64,000 nucleotides of DNA from positions 8,933,001 to 8,997,000 of the forward strand of contig CM034126.1 of the NCBI GenBank assembly GCA_019914995.1, given 5' to 3'. The translations under genes and the position numbers were made by a program. Origin of the DNA: Acanthochlamys bracteata (taxonomy: Eukaryota > Streptophyta > Magnoliopsida > Pandanales > Velloziaceae). Positions 35,401-47,091 of the stretch are shown here, in pieces. The stretch's first letter is position 1, and the number at the start of each line of letters is the position of its first letter. The notes under the pieces were generated by a model. That model did no database searches. It was not told the DNA's origin and saw nothing but the letters and a program-made list of their open reading frames with translations.

Positions 35401-37124
35401 TGAATCTAAAGCCGTATGTTCATTTCCATTGTCATGTCCACAAGCAACTGATTTACCTTTTTCATTAGTATGTTTGTCAGCAACTGGCAGCATGCACTCT
35501 CCAGAAACACTTTTCTCTAGTTTTGAATGGCTATTTTCAGCCATTATATCTCCTTCAGTGCCTTCATTTGGAGATCCATCAACTTCCTTAGGAAGTAAGC
35601 ATCTTTCCCCATCCTCCCTACCAGCAATTTTCACACTATCATATGTAGGAGAAGTTTCTGCTTTTACGTCAATCTCATGTACATCTTCAGGAGGATTATT
35701 AGCAGAACCATCTTTCACATCAAGATTGTCATCTTGCATCTCAGCAACACCATTGCATGAGATATCGTTGCTTTTAGCCTTATCAGAGATACTCAGAACA
35801 TCGACAGTTTGTACAAACTCAGAACTAGCAGATGCAGCTCCATCAGAAGCAGCTCCCCTTTTTCCATCAGAATTGCACGTAGAAGTGCCACCATCAGGAA
35901 TTTCCACAGCAACTACATGTGGCTGTTGGACATGATGGTTATTTTCCTGCAGTCTATTGCAAACTTTAGCTTCTGTGGTCCCTTGTTGGTTTTCATTTAT
36001 CATGCCATTAGCCATATGATCATCACAAACGGCATCTGAATCCAATCTATCTTCCGGAGACACCTTAGAAGCAATATTCTGAATAGAACTAGCAGCCTTT
36101 GAATTAGATAATGAGGATGCAGTATGTTCCTGATCCCTAGGTTCCCATAGAGACTCCTTACAATTTGGATGGGTTGGAGTCACCAGTGTAGACTTGTTAC
36201 TCAGACCCTGAAACAAATCAGTTGAACCAATGCGAGCACTATCATGACTTGACCTTGACCTATATCTTCGTGCATATGCTTGATTCTTAACTCCAAGACG
36301 AAGCACCACCGAATCATCTGACTCCTTCGCTTTTGAGCTACTATCAGTCTTGGAAGACTGTTCCAATGCACCAGCAGCAGAAGCACTTCTTTTGCCAGTA
36401 CGCTTGATGATTTTCTCTCCATCAGGATTACTGTTATCATCAAAAAGTAAAAGGTTATCTGCAGTGTTTGAGTCTCTACCAACAGAAGCTGTAGGCCTCC
36501 CACTGCTCTCAGCAGAGTCTCCATGAGGTGAGGTAGCCAAGGGAAAGCTATCTTTTGCTTCACTGTAGCATTAAAGGACAGGAGACAATAGTTTAAACCA
36601 TAGGATAAGAAAGAAAATGAAAACAACAAAAAATAACTAGAACAATAAGATAACTTACGAGTTTTCATACCTCAAAACATATTCATCGGCCAACTGTTCC
36701 GTAAGAGAAGTAGACTGCACACTTAGAGAACCTGCATTGGCAAATTTAAAATCCAAAGGGTTGCCTCCCTGACAGGAAAAATCAACATAATCTGAATGAG
36801 ATTGCATATACAATATTTGACTTCTCATAGAAAATTATTACAAAATCATAGACTATATACGCTTTCAAGGAACCCTAGTTCTCTTCTTCGTTCCTCGCGG
36901 GCATCATACTCCTGCCTGTAACAGTGAGACTTAGTCAGAATTGTTCTACAAATGAGGAAGCTTAACACTCTATCTACATACCGCAGCTCAGTTTGTGCCT
37001 TCTCTAGTGCCACACGTCCTGGTGAAGTCTCATTTTCTAGGCCCAAACCGCTATCTACAAAAGCTCTCATTGAACTGACCTCTGCATTTAAACATGGAGG
37101 ACATGCAGGGCGGCATCCATGCAT
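23120..37124 (-). CDS. EAF1: Chromatin modification-related protein EAF1 homologue (NuA4 scaffold), 21 coding exons, 1939 aa
   Basis: Nuclear scaffold subunit of the NuA4 histone H4 acetyltransferase complex. Coding exons, high to low: 36982-37124, 36861-36915, 36671-36768, 35077-36562, 34878-34997, 34451-34711, 33128-33301, 32664-32744, 31388-31439, 30743-31311, 30615-30650, 29440-29497, 29125-29321, 28660-28713, 28498-28578, 27765-27902, 27531-27650, 26433-26536, 26046-26261, 25560-25953, 23120-24502. All phases agree; the sum is 5820 nt. The N-terminus MHGC...NAEV, then EKAQ-ELRQEYD-REERRRELEF-like sequence and GGNPL-FKF, matches Arabidopsis EAF1A/B. The HSA domain is at about 612-690 (WDFVLEEMAWMANDF). 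The SANT domain is at about 1115-1165 (WSQFEDQALVVLVHDLGPNW), followed by DGADSAEDSG and STLPGIPK. The C-terminal 460 residues are Gln-rich, with poly-Q at about 1640-1675. The length matches the family (about 1950). All introns are GT-AG except the one after exon 16 (GC-AG). Confidence 0.92.
25133..25172 (-). repeat. SINE 3'-end-like remnant in the last coding intron of EAF1
   Basis: The plus strand reads agcagcaacaacaactaagc followed by ctcatcccacagagtggg. Read on the minus strand, this resembles the 3' end of plant Au-type SINEs (cccac-nnn-gtggg stem, aagcc, then TTG repeats). Only about 40 bp is recognisable. Confidence 0.4.
27651..27764 (-). other. GC-AG intron of EAF1
   Basis: Between exon 16 (ending ...CCAAAG at 27765) and exon 17 (starting at 27650 after cacag) the intron begins GCAAGC rather than GT. 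The junction keeps the reading frame (LPGIPK joined to GSARQLFQ) and matches the conserved protein. The nearest GT (15 codon bases further on) would break the frame. AG|GCAAG is the usual form of rare GC donors. Confidence 0.8.
29365..29398 (-). repeat. GA microsatellite (17 units) in a short EAF1 intron
   Basis: (GA)17 on the plus strand, that is (TC)17 on the sense strand, inside the 118 bp intron 29322-29439. It ends about 43 bases upstream of the exon 13 acceptor and makes up much of the pyrimidine-rich part of that intron. Confidence 0.9.
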
Positions 37125-38110
37125 CACTGTAACTACCCTTCAAGTCTTATCACTAACTATAGCAAACATCTGTAAAACAACGACAACAAGCACTTTAAAT
37201 AAGGCACTAAAGACAGGGGCAAACAGAGGAAAAAAACTCAAAAAAGTGTAGCCAAAATGCACCAGTGGGTTTGGATGTGTAAATTACCAACGACAAACTC
37301 CTTAGTAACAATGCAAGGAACAACTATAACTAATACTCCCAACCCAATCACTTTTCATATATTCCTAGGAGCTAGTGCAGTCAACTTCTCGAACATCATG
37401 CATCATGCTTGCCTAAACACAACCAACATTACATTTTTGTCTAAACAATTTGCAAACCACTTCACTACCTGGCAGAAGCTAAAAATAAGGCACAAGTAAC
37501 TTTTAACAAATTAACAAGACAAGAAACCAACAACTGAAACATAGATTGTAATACAGAGAAGTAGGTAACAAGTTTAACCGAGTATGCAACGGAGCTAAAA
37601 TGAAGAAAAAGAAAAATTACCGTTAATTAAGAAACAAAATATCATGAGGGCAGCTCAACAGCTGCACCAATATCTTATATTGCTCGAGCTACTTCACACA
37701 GGCTGGTTCCGAGAGCCATGCATTGGCTCTAACAACTATCCCAATTGTGGCGGCAACAACTGTTCCAAACTGCCCCAGCCGAAAAACAACTGCACCACCT
37801 CAAGCCGGCGAACCGCCACGTGGCAGCAGACACTAATGAAGTAAACAGCACCTCACCGAAAGAGCTCAACAGACAAAGTGAAGAACAGAGTAGGAATTGA
37901 AGGGAAGAAGGGCTAGGGTTAGGAACCCTAGAGTTGTTGCGACGAGAAGAGAAGAGACTGAAGTCGGGATGAAATAACGGCTTACAGAGGTGAAATGATT
38001 ATGGTCTCGATCGAGATCGACAATTGAATTGCAGAGAAATTGTTTGATTGCTGAAGGTGTTAGGGATGTTGTTCGAGATCGAGCGCGAAGGAGGGAGAGA
38101 AACACGATGA
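37125..38110 (-). promoter_or_regulatory. EAF1 5' UTR with intron, and transcription start region
   Basis: A noncoding exon at 37125-37169 is preceded by a good acceptor (gttttacag). Further upstream, ttcg followed by gtgaggtgctg gives a donor with the exon ending at 37857. The first, noncoding exon would then run from about 38.1 kb to 37857, with a 687 bp 5' UTR intron (37170-37856). A 5' UTR intron is common in large plant housekeeping genes. No TATA box is evident; 38.1-38.24 kb is more GC-rich than the sequence beyond it and probably holds the core promoter. Confidence 0.55.
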
Positions 38111-38240
38111 AGAGGAAGGTCGGGGGGACGAGAACAATTTAGGATCAATTCGGTTGAGTCGGTTGCAGAGATTTGGTTCGGACCAGGACTGCCCCAGACT
38201 GGAGCGGTTAGAGAAGAAATGAGCCAGTTTGAGTAACTAG

Positions 38241-38700
38241 AAATTGCAAATTACGTACTTTTCAATTTACTTACAAAATAACTGCTATTTTCACCAAATA
38301 AGATAAGAACGATTTTTAAATAACGTCTTTAGTTTTCAAAATGACAAAATATATTTTGAAGTAATATTTTTTAGATTATTATTTCAATGATATTTTGAAA
38401 CGCTTGCTATCTCGTAATTTAGGTATTAGAAACGTAAAAGTATTACAATAACAAAATTTTCTTTTAATAGTGTATTTGTGTTTCGAATACAATTAAATAT
38501 TTGAAAATATATAATAAATATCATTTTAAACTGTCACTTCAAAAAGATGATTTAAAAAAAATATTACTATAAGAACTTAATAATTAGAAATTTTTATTTT
38601 AAAATGTTTTATCTATATAGAAAACAAACTTATTAAATAAAGTCAAAACTACATTTATAAAATGATAAAATATTTTAGAAAAATCCTATTTAGAAAACAT
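38241..38700. other. AT-rich spacer upstream of EAF1
   Basis: Very AT-rich sequence with no recognisable gene or repeat, between the EAF1 promoter and the pararetrovirus fossil. Confidence 0.45.
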
Positions 38701-40874
38701 TTATTATAGAAAAATATCTATCAAAATAATTTATGCGTGTCGATTAGTGTAGTAAATCTAGATATAAAAAGAGCATATTTATTCATTAGTTTCGCTTTTG
38801 TTTTTATATAGTTAAAACTTCCTTGTTATATGTTCTAGATTTTCTAAACTTATTTTTATTTATGTCATATTTTCTTGCTTATTTGTTTATAATTATTTTT
38901 ATATGATTTTGATTTCCTTCTACTATTTTCATAAACTTATGGTATATAGATAATATTTTTGCACAAGTTATATGATTCTCATTTTAAACGTTTGTTAATT
39001 TCGTTTTGCATACATTTCTTCTAAAGAGATCATAAGTAAACATTAGCCTACTCCATATTGTGGATTAAAGTGTGGTTTTAAAGCATGCCGAGATTTTAGA
39101 ATTTATGGTTCCTAATAATTTTCTAAGATCTACAATAAATGTGCTTATCGTACGCTCTTCCTGTTTTAGCTGCTAAATTCATGTAAGCATCATAGAATTG
39201 TGCTAATTATTTATAAGGTTTTAACGATAATGTATGTTATAGGTTGGCTTCGCAATTTTGTATGTGTGTCTCTAAACGTTTAACTCCAAACATGGGCCTC
39301 TTATACTAAACTGGTAAAACTGTATGAGGTATCACCTAATGCATCTTTTTTTTTTATCAAGATTTTCTTAAAATTTTGTTTATAGGCATTCCATTGTTAT
39401 AAAGGAGTTACTTCTAACGAAGTTTTCATGTAACTAAACATACTTGCATCTCCTACATATGTATTTCATGATCTTACTGCAACTTGTTCCAATTGCACAT
39501 GTATTTTTTGCCAAAGTTATGGATCAAATCGTGCTAAATCTAATATAGTTCATGTGTTGGAAGCGCTAATTATATTACTTGCTATGTCTAAGGCTTCTCT
39601 TTTGCCAAACATTTTATTTGCCAAATGTTTTATAGCTTTGTAAGTATTTGACAATAAAATTGGTGGTCGTTTCACCAAGTTGGTGATGTTGGAGAGTCTA
39701 ATGAAATATTAGATTGAGACGGTATATAAAGTATTGTACTTGAGCTACTTTCTCGTATATTATACATATCTTTAATTTTTTGTATATCTTTTTCATCTAG
39801 ATCTGAATATGTATTTGAACTATGCTACATGCGGAGTTATTCTATATTGATCCAATTCTTCTAATTCTTCTAAGTGTGAAGTCCTGTGTTTAAGAGTATA
39901 TGTATTCGTAAGTATGTACTCATTATTTAAATTATCGTCTAAGTCATTAGTTATTTTGTCATTTCTATTTTCTGCTTCGTAAATTACTAAATCTTAAACT
40001 AACACTTTCTCTTTGAATTTTAACATAGTTGCACTTTGTGGTAGTAATATGTGAGTCTCCTAAATCTTCTAGATTCTAATCAAGCTTTTATTGTCTACTG
40101 TACTAAATTCTTTGCAGGTATTGCTTTTAGATTTCTTCTTATTAAAATATCTTCTAGTTGTTATGTATCAGTTTTATATTTTGTACTGCTATTATGACTA
40201 TATTTCTCAATAAATAAGTGAATTGTTTGTATTATGTCTCATGTACATATTCTTTGCTTTTAATACAAATTTCTAAATTTTGCAAATGTGTTGCTATTCA
40301 TCATGTAATTAGGTGAAAGTATTTTATGCCTCCTTGATTATTCATATAGTTCTATGCTTACTGAAATTTCTTAGTCTATATCTGTAAATATATTATCATT
40401 GTACATAGTAAGGCCTTCGTTCCTTTTGCTTTATGTAAAGCTTGTTCTCCTATAATTATTAATCCTAAGTGTATTAACTTTAATTTTTTTTTTTTTTTAC
40501 TTGTTTCTCTTAGTCTAAGGGTATTAAATCTAATTTATCAGTTTGTGAATCTTTCTTAACGCTATGGTTCTTTCATTACAATGTAGGTAGATATAGAAAT
40601 TTGCACTAAAGAGTATTCGTTTATAAAGTACTAAAGGTTCTAGTAAACTTAACTTCTTGGTTCTAAAAGCTTCTATTTGTTGTCTTAATCTATTATGCTT
40701 CGGTCTTAACTTTTCTTATTGCTTTTGTCAAATAATATTCCCAAACATTTCCTAAAAAATTATTTTTCAAAATTGAAGTCATATTAGATGCACTTTTTTC
40801 TACGCTCATCATCATTCTTTTTATATCCTCTCCAAATATTAGCTTTTCTCTTATTTTCTTAGCAACTTTGGTAC

Positions 40875-41715
40875 TAGGGGTGGCAATTTGGATTGGTGGG
40901 TCGACTTCGGGCCGATCCATTTAATAACCGGATCAAATTAGTTCAACCCTAACCTAACCTATAAATTTATACGAGTCAAAATTGTCAATCCTAACCCAAC
41001 TTATTAATAATCGGGTCAAATTCGGGTCGACCCATTTAATACTTAAAATTTTTAATTTGTAATACTATATTTTAAGCTTCAGCGAATTTATAATATTAGT
41101 TGTAATAAAAATGCACGATATTTTTAGTGACGAGATATAATGAATACCCGTCAAAATGTGCTTTCTTTAATATCTTCATCGATCCTTAAAATATGAAAAA
41201 AATTTATTTATTTTTTTTAAAAAATATGTGATAACAGCTGAAATTTTATAATTATAAATACATACTAATAATTTCGATAAAAATTTTGATAAACATAGCT
41301 ATCTAACAAAATTTTATACAAAATCTAAATTCGTCATTACAAAAACACTTACATATTAATACTTTCGATAATATTATAATTCTCATCATACACTATTTTA
41401 CGAAGATATGAAAGTAACGATTAATTATAAATATCATATAATTTAATAATTTATAAATTAATATTATCGATTATTTTTATTGCTAATATTTTAATAAACG
41501 GAAAGAAAAAATCAAATGTTATTTCTTCAAAAGATGGCAATTCAGATTGGTGGGTCAATTTCAGGTTAATTCGGATCGACCTATAATTAGGTCAAATTTG
41601 CTCAACCCTAATTTAACTCATATATTTATACGGGTCAAATTTTTAACCATAACATTAACTAAATGAGTCAGTTTCGAATTGTGTTTTCGGATCGGATCAT
41701 ATATTGACACCCCTA
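40875..41715. mobile_element. Non-autonomous hAT-like element, 841 bp
   Basis: The terminal inverted repeats are taggggtggcaat at the left and attgacacccta-type at the right (attgacacccc then ta). The flanks TTTGGTAC (40867-40874) and TTTGATGC (41716-41723) form an 8 bp target duplication with two mismatches, as expected for hAT elements. The left arm (about 40880-41040) and right arm (about 41531-41715) are direct repeats of each other (ggcaattnngattggtgggtc...caaccctaa...gggtcaaa). No transposase is present. It is inserted in the pararetrovirus fossil. Confidence 0.75.
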
Positions 41716-42130
41716 TTTGATGCTAAATCTAATACTTCTAGTTCATTAATTATCTCATTGATAACTGTGATAGTGTTCTATAGTCTTCTCTAGGCCTTTT
41801 AATTTACAGAGTATAGATATTAATTGGTCTAATCTCTGATATAACCTAACTAAAAGGATTAACTATAGGTTTTTTTAAATTTTAAAGTTTGGCTTCTTTT
41901 CGATCTATATGAGATGTTTTTGCTTATATGAGCGCTTTATATAGCTATAATCTAGCTGGCTCACATACTATTCTTCTCTTATATTATATTTCGTAAATTT
42001 TTTTCATTGCTTCTATCTTAAATTCTAAGTATTATTGAGCTTTTTCTATACCTTTTAATATTAATTTCGTGTCTAATACATATATTAGTTTTGTCTGTTT
42101 TTCTTAAACACTGGTGGTTTGATCCTTAAT

Positions 42131-43489
42131 TGTAATACCCCAAACATTTGGTTAAGCAATAAGGACCCTAACTAGTCAATCCCAAATTCATTGGGCCCAA
42201 TCTAAATAATTTTTCTTCCTCCATTTTCTCCATTCTTCTAGAGTCCTCTTCTTTCGTTGTTTTCCTTCCCCTCTTATTTTCTTCTCTCGATCCTTCCATG
42301 TTCCTGCTCTTGTCTTCCGGCGTCTTCTCCGATCGTTGACCATCACCTCCGGCTTTGACTACTCTTTCTTTTTTCGATGTCCTTCTCCCTACCGGCGTCG
42401 AGCCAATTATCTGTTCGTCCGCGGCGGATAGAAACCTTAAACTTACGCCGGACGATTCACCGACGTTCACGGTGACGACTGGTTAGAAATTCTTCTCTTC
42501 ATCGTATTAAAGCTTCCCCTCTGTTAATTGAATTTAATTGTGTTTGGAGCGGTGGATCGCGTGGACATTTTGCGGTTGTTGTCGTTCGGCAAATTTCGAC
42601 TACTGGCGTCCGTTTCGGACTAATCAATTCTTCAATTGGGGTAGGTTAGTGCTACTGCTCCTTTTTGTTGTCTAGAATTTTTTTGTCCGGAACCCTAAAT
42701 CGCTAGACTCCGACGAGTCAGTGGCTCACGACCAAGGTATGTCTTGATTTATGTTTTGTATTTGTCAAATTTGTCTTTAGACCTTTGCATAATCCATCTT
42801 ACCTTAGGTGTTGTTCGGATGAATAATCGGTAAACTCGTCGTCTTGTTATAAAGTCGATTAGGACAAAGTTTCTCTTCTTGGTTCGTTATCGGTAAGCTT
42901 CCTAAAATTCTACTACTAGTGTTAGTTCAGTTTTATGGTTGTTTGCAAGAATTAAGTGGTTACGATTAATCTTGATTTTGAATGCGTCTTAGCATTAGGT
43001 GTGTACTGTTTTTAGAATATTGATGCACCAAAGCGAATGCGGTAGTGATATTACTAGATTTCACCTTTAAGTGGTATAGGTTTGAGTTATTTAAACATAG
43101 TTTAGTGAGAGTAATAGTATTACTAAAGTTAGCTATGGGACATGCTTATGAAAGATAACCTACTCGTGTATGTAACTGGATCAAGTGTGCTAGGTGAATG
43201 GTTCGATTTGGAGTCAGTTGTGGATACGTAAAAAAGTAAGGACAACAGGTGAGGATTACCGTGCCATCTTTCTCCCTAAATTAACGTTAGAATTTCTGCA
43301 CAGATAATATTTTCTTTGACCTTTCGGCATACATTGCCAATTTCTTGTACGTTGCGATTATACCCTGCATAATGCATAATTGTATGTAATGCTTGCTTTC
43401 TTAAAGAATGATAAGTATTTGTGATAGCATAAATAGTACATTGATTATGTAAATACGAGCTTTATTGGAATTGAATGATAAATAAATAA

Positions 43490-43524
<35 letters not shown>

Positions 43525-44816
43525 TTATAAATGATTAGATAATGGTTATTATGTTTTATCAAAAAAGATAGATTTATGATGATTGTTTTACAAATTTTAT
43601 GTATATGATTTAGGAACGATTTGATATGATTGCTATCAGATTTTATTTGATAAGCTAATGCTTTACATTTAGTGATTTTTATGAGTTTTAGCTAACTTAT
43701 TGATTGAAGTATTTGTGAATTTTGTAATGCTTGGATGTTTGCACTGTATTGAGACATGCGACAATTAGGGACTGAGTTCAGGAATTCGTCTCTCTCTCTC
43801 TCTCTCTTCCGTTTGTAGAATAGGTGGGCCCATGCGCGTGGGGGCGATAATACTACGACACTCGGGTTGGATTATGGATTTACGAAGAGTTGGAGACACG
43901 GTCTCGCTCGGTCCTAGATATCTATTCTAACTCTCTAACTAGTGTGATTGTTATGAATTGTTATTGGTATTGAATATCAATTGTTTTAAATTTTTATTTA
44001 CTTATTTAATTGGTTTCCAATATGACTTTCAATATTTATTATTCATTAAAGTATTTATAATATATTGATCTAAGCATTTAGTTATTGATATTATTATGTT
44101 GTATTTCACTATGTATCTATAATTTAGTATTATTTTTATTTGTATGGAATTTTAATGTACATGTTCTATGAGATGTTTCATAAAACATTTATATAATACA
44201 ACTAAAGTATATTTATTCGCTTTTGGTTGTATAATTTGATGCATATGCATTGCGTATAATCGAACACTTTCTACTAAGGACTGAGTCGGTATGTGACAAC
44301 TTAGGACTTGGTAGAAGTGATCCATGATCTATCCTTTGCATTCTTGTATATGATCTACCCTTTCTTTATCTTTGGCCTCTTCTAGATATGATAAGGACGA
44401 GTTAGGTGGAGCTTGTAGCGTGACGCTGGCCAATCAATGAGTTGATGGTAGTGTGCATGCTTCTTTCTTTCATATAGTTGGCTCTGTAATTTCGATGATT
44501 GTATATGTAATAAGTTGTTTAATTAAGTGTTATGGTATAGTTTTATGTGTTTGAATTGAGGCTATTAGCGTTATATTTGTTTAATATAAAGTTAATGTAT
44601 GATATTATCTTTTGAAGTATTATTATGGTTATTATGAAAATTATAAAGGTTTCTCCTCGAGATTTAGAGGAGGTTTTGTCAAAAATTTTAATAATTTCAG
44701 ACATGTGGATCGAAAATTATGTTTTGGTTAAGGCTTACTGGGCTGAGCCGAGTTCGGATATGATCTGGATTTGGTTTGGACCAGTGCTTGTCACGGCCCG
44801 AAAGTGGGGTGTGACA
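42131..44816 (+). mobile_element. Solo LTR of Gypsy/Tekay (chromovirus) type, 2686 bp
   Basis: It starts TGTAATACCCC and ends GGGGTGTGACA, the typical ends of Tekay/del-type Gypsy LTRs, and has a perfect 5 bp duplication TTAAT at 42126-42130 and 44817-44821. The TTCTTCCTCC-rich stretch about 80 bases in and the overall length fit a Tekay LTR in plus orientation. There is no internal region, so it is a solo LTR. It contains an (AAAT)n/(TA)n microsatellite (43479-43521) and a CT run (43789-43807). A 100-codon minus-strand frame (42168-42470) is low-complexity LTR sequence. Confidence 0.85.
43479..43521. repeat. AAAT and TA microsatellite
   Basis: Several AAAT units run into a TA run of about 14 units, inside the Tekay-type LTR. 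Confidence 0.9.
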
Positions 44817-44821
44817 TTAAT

Positions 44822-45602
44822 GCATTCTAATCTTCAATGTAGTATTTCAATTTTGTTATGAAATTTTCTAGCTAAATCTATCAGGGGTGAAAGACTCACA
44901 TCTCACTCAATATCATTTAATATTAAGACCTCTACTGTAATATGTAAACCCTGTACAGCCCTACAAAATTTAGCCTTTATTGTCAATAGTGTAGAAAGAT
45001 ATACCACTTAACATATAAGACATGACATTTTGAGTCTTTAAAATAAATCCATTAATTGTATTCCATTTGTCTAATGAAAAGAAATATCAGAGTTAATATT
45101 TATTTTAGATTGAAATGACGAAATTTGTAGCACACTGTGTTATAGATGAACTCCACGTGATGTGTTCTTAAATAAAAAGAAGGAATATTTCCATTCTAAG
45201 ATAATGAGTTTATATATAGCTTGAGCAGCCACTTCGAAATGCATTTAATAAACTGTGTATGTAGATAAAAGATGTTACTATCGAACTCATCCTACCCAAT
45301 AATTAATCTTATACTTTTAAGAAGATATTAATCATCCCGTCCTTAGAATTTTTATAAGAGCGGCTCTTTTTGTATGTAACAGATGCAAGTAAGATCGTGC
45401 ACAGATTTAAGTCGACTCCAACTAACTTAATTTCTTATTTAAAAGTTCAAATATTTTAGAAATTTTTTATTTGAAATTATAAATGTATGATGTATTTATT
45501 ATCTTCTATTGAGTTTAATAGATTTTGCAATACATTATAAATAAAAGAAAAGTGCTAAGTTTTGTTAATGTTTCGAAAAGAAATCTAGTTAAACTTCACT
45601 AA
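44822..45602. other. Edge of pararetrovirus fossil and AT-rich spacer
   Basis: The first 200 bp continue the minus-strand coding-like texture of the pararetrovirus fossil. From about 45020 onwards I see nothing recognisable. Confidence 0.4.
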
Positions 45603-45848
45603 GGTAGTGTTTAGCTAAGCTTAATAATTTCTTTTCATTCCAATTGTTTATTCTACGTTTTTAATAAATCTTCTACAATATTTTATAAAAAAATTTTAAA
45701 TTTTAGAAAGTATAAAAAATTTTATATACTAAGATCTTATTATTACTTTTTTTTTAGGTAAAAAAATAGAACTCATTTTATAAAATTTCTCCTAAATATC
45801 TTTCGTTTCAAAGCTCTATCTCGAAAACATTACTAAATATCCCCTTAC
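45603..45848 (-). mobile_element. AT-rich MITE, family also at 16807-17062 (copy B)
   Basis: About 246 bp with imperfect inverted ends (ggtagtgtttag... and ...ctaaatatcccctta). Its reverse complement lines up with copy A block for block (gagctttgaaacgaaagata, then gttctattttttta, then actttctaaaatttaaa). Confidence 0.5.
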
Positions 45849-46045
45849 CATGATGTAGAAAGAATTAAGATTGACCGATTTATAACATTATCACATTAAT
45901 CAACATTCTAGTGCAACCCATGAAGTGAATTTAACTCAAAACATAAACATTAACTAAAAAAAAGTACAACTGATATCGTGCAACAAAAGAAGACGTGAAT
46001 TAAGAACAAACTACGTCAAATCGGTAAAATGTTCTCTATATTCAC

Positions 46046-46993
46046 TTTGGGCTTGTTTACTTCCATTGAAAGTGATTAGTGTGCATTATTTTTATTCCTT
46101 TTTTAACTAAAAATTACTTCTGACTCATTTTAGATAACACAAAATAATACAAGAAATTACTTTCAATTTATTTCTTATTAAAAAAACATATAAGTAACTA
46201 TCAATAATATTATTTATAAGAACTTATTTTTTAATAACTCAATTTTAGTTCAAAAGAATACACTATTATAGAAAGTGAGTTATTTGAAAGGAGTCGTATA
46301 AAAATTGCTTATTGTGTGAATTTAATGTTTGTGTTTATTTATTATCGAAAGTGAGTTTGAAGATGGAATTTCTAGTTGATATGATTTGACATAATCATTA
46401 TAATTAAAATGCATTCATGAAAATTAAATTGATACATTGGAATGTTTAGTTCAGTTACTTATTCTTTTTTTTATTAATTAAAAGTTCTTTTTCAAAAATT
46501 AGATTTACTTAGTTTGGATGCTTAGTTCAATTACTTATTCTTTCTTTTTAAATGAAAACAATTGAAATCAGAATTATTTAATTAGTTTAAGGAATTAATG
46601 CGTCTATAGGTACAGTTTGTGAAATTTAGAATATTTTGGTTCTCCATGCATAGTTATTATAGTATTTTTTTTCTAAGTTATGTAATCTAAAAATATTAAC
46701 TAAGACAAATATGAATAGCTCTGAAAATTATGTAATATTATTTTTTTTTTTTTTTAAGGAAAGTTGTTGGCGTTGCATACTCACTCAACTAGTTTTTATT
46801 TGTTACTACGTTTATTTTAGTGCATATTTTATTTGTTTGGCTGCGAGTTTTTCAGAAGTAAATATTTTAAAATGAGTAAAAGTGAGTTATTAGAAAGTAA
46901 ATTTACAAGAGTAAGTAAATACATAAAACTATCAAGAAGTGAATTTTTTTACAAAAATCACTTTCAGATTACTTATGGAAAAGTAAAGAAACT
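46046..46993. mobile_element. Possible AT-rich inverted-repeat element
   Basis: The left end gcttgtttacttccattgaaagtgatt and the right end, whose reverse complement is tttactttt-ccataagtaat-ctgaaagtgatt, form imperfect inverted repeats about 950 bp apart. No coding sequence and no clear target duplication. The rest of 45849-47090 is featureless AT-rich DNA. Confidence 0.3.
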
Positions 46994-47091
46994 GTAAGTG
47001 ATAAAGGCGTTTGAGAATAATATATATATGACTGTAAGCATGCAATTCATCATTTTCATGTTGTCCATTGGTATTAGCTTAGGTTTGTTGG

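Larger units (their letters stand above)
38700..45020 (-). mobile_element. Endogenous pararetrovirus (Caulimoviridae) fossil, movement-protein region
   Basis: The minus strand, outside the two insertions described separately, keeps many short coding-like stretches that follow one another in the same direction. The best is at about 40430-40500, where IHLGLIIIG...GTKALL matches the conserved core of Caulimoviridae movement proteins (IHIG-I-I-I-GLH-GTKAL type). Flanking stretches are lysine- and glutamate-rich. I did not find reverse transcriptase or a primer-binding site, so only part of a genome is present and the limits are rough. It is thoroughly broken (dozens of breaks) and therefore old. 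It is interrupted by a hAT-like element (40875-41715) and a solo LTR (42131-44816). A related Gypsy-like or unknown element is the alternative. Confidence 0.5.

Noticed and set aside
35429-36039. Plus-strand open frames of up to 168 codons opposite EAF1 exon 4
   Set aside because: They are antisense shadows of the long EAF1 exon, whose frame is supported by family similarity and matching splice phases.
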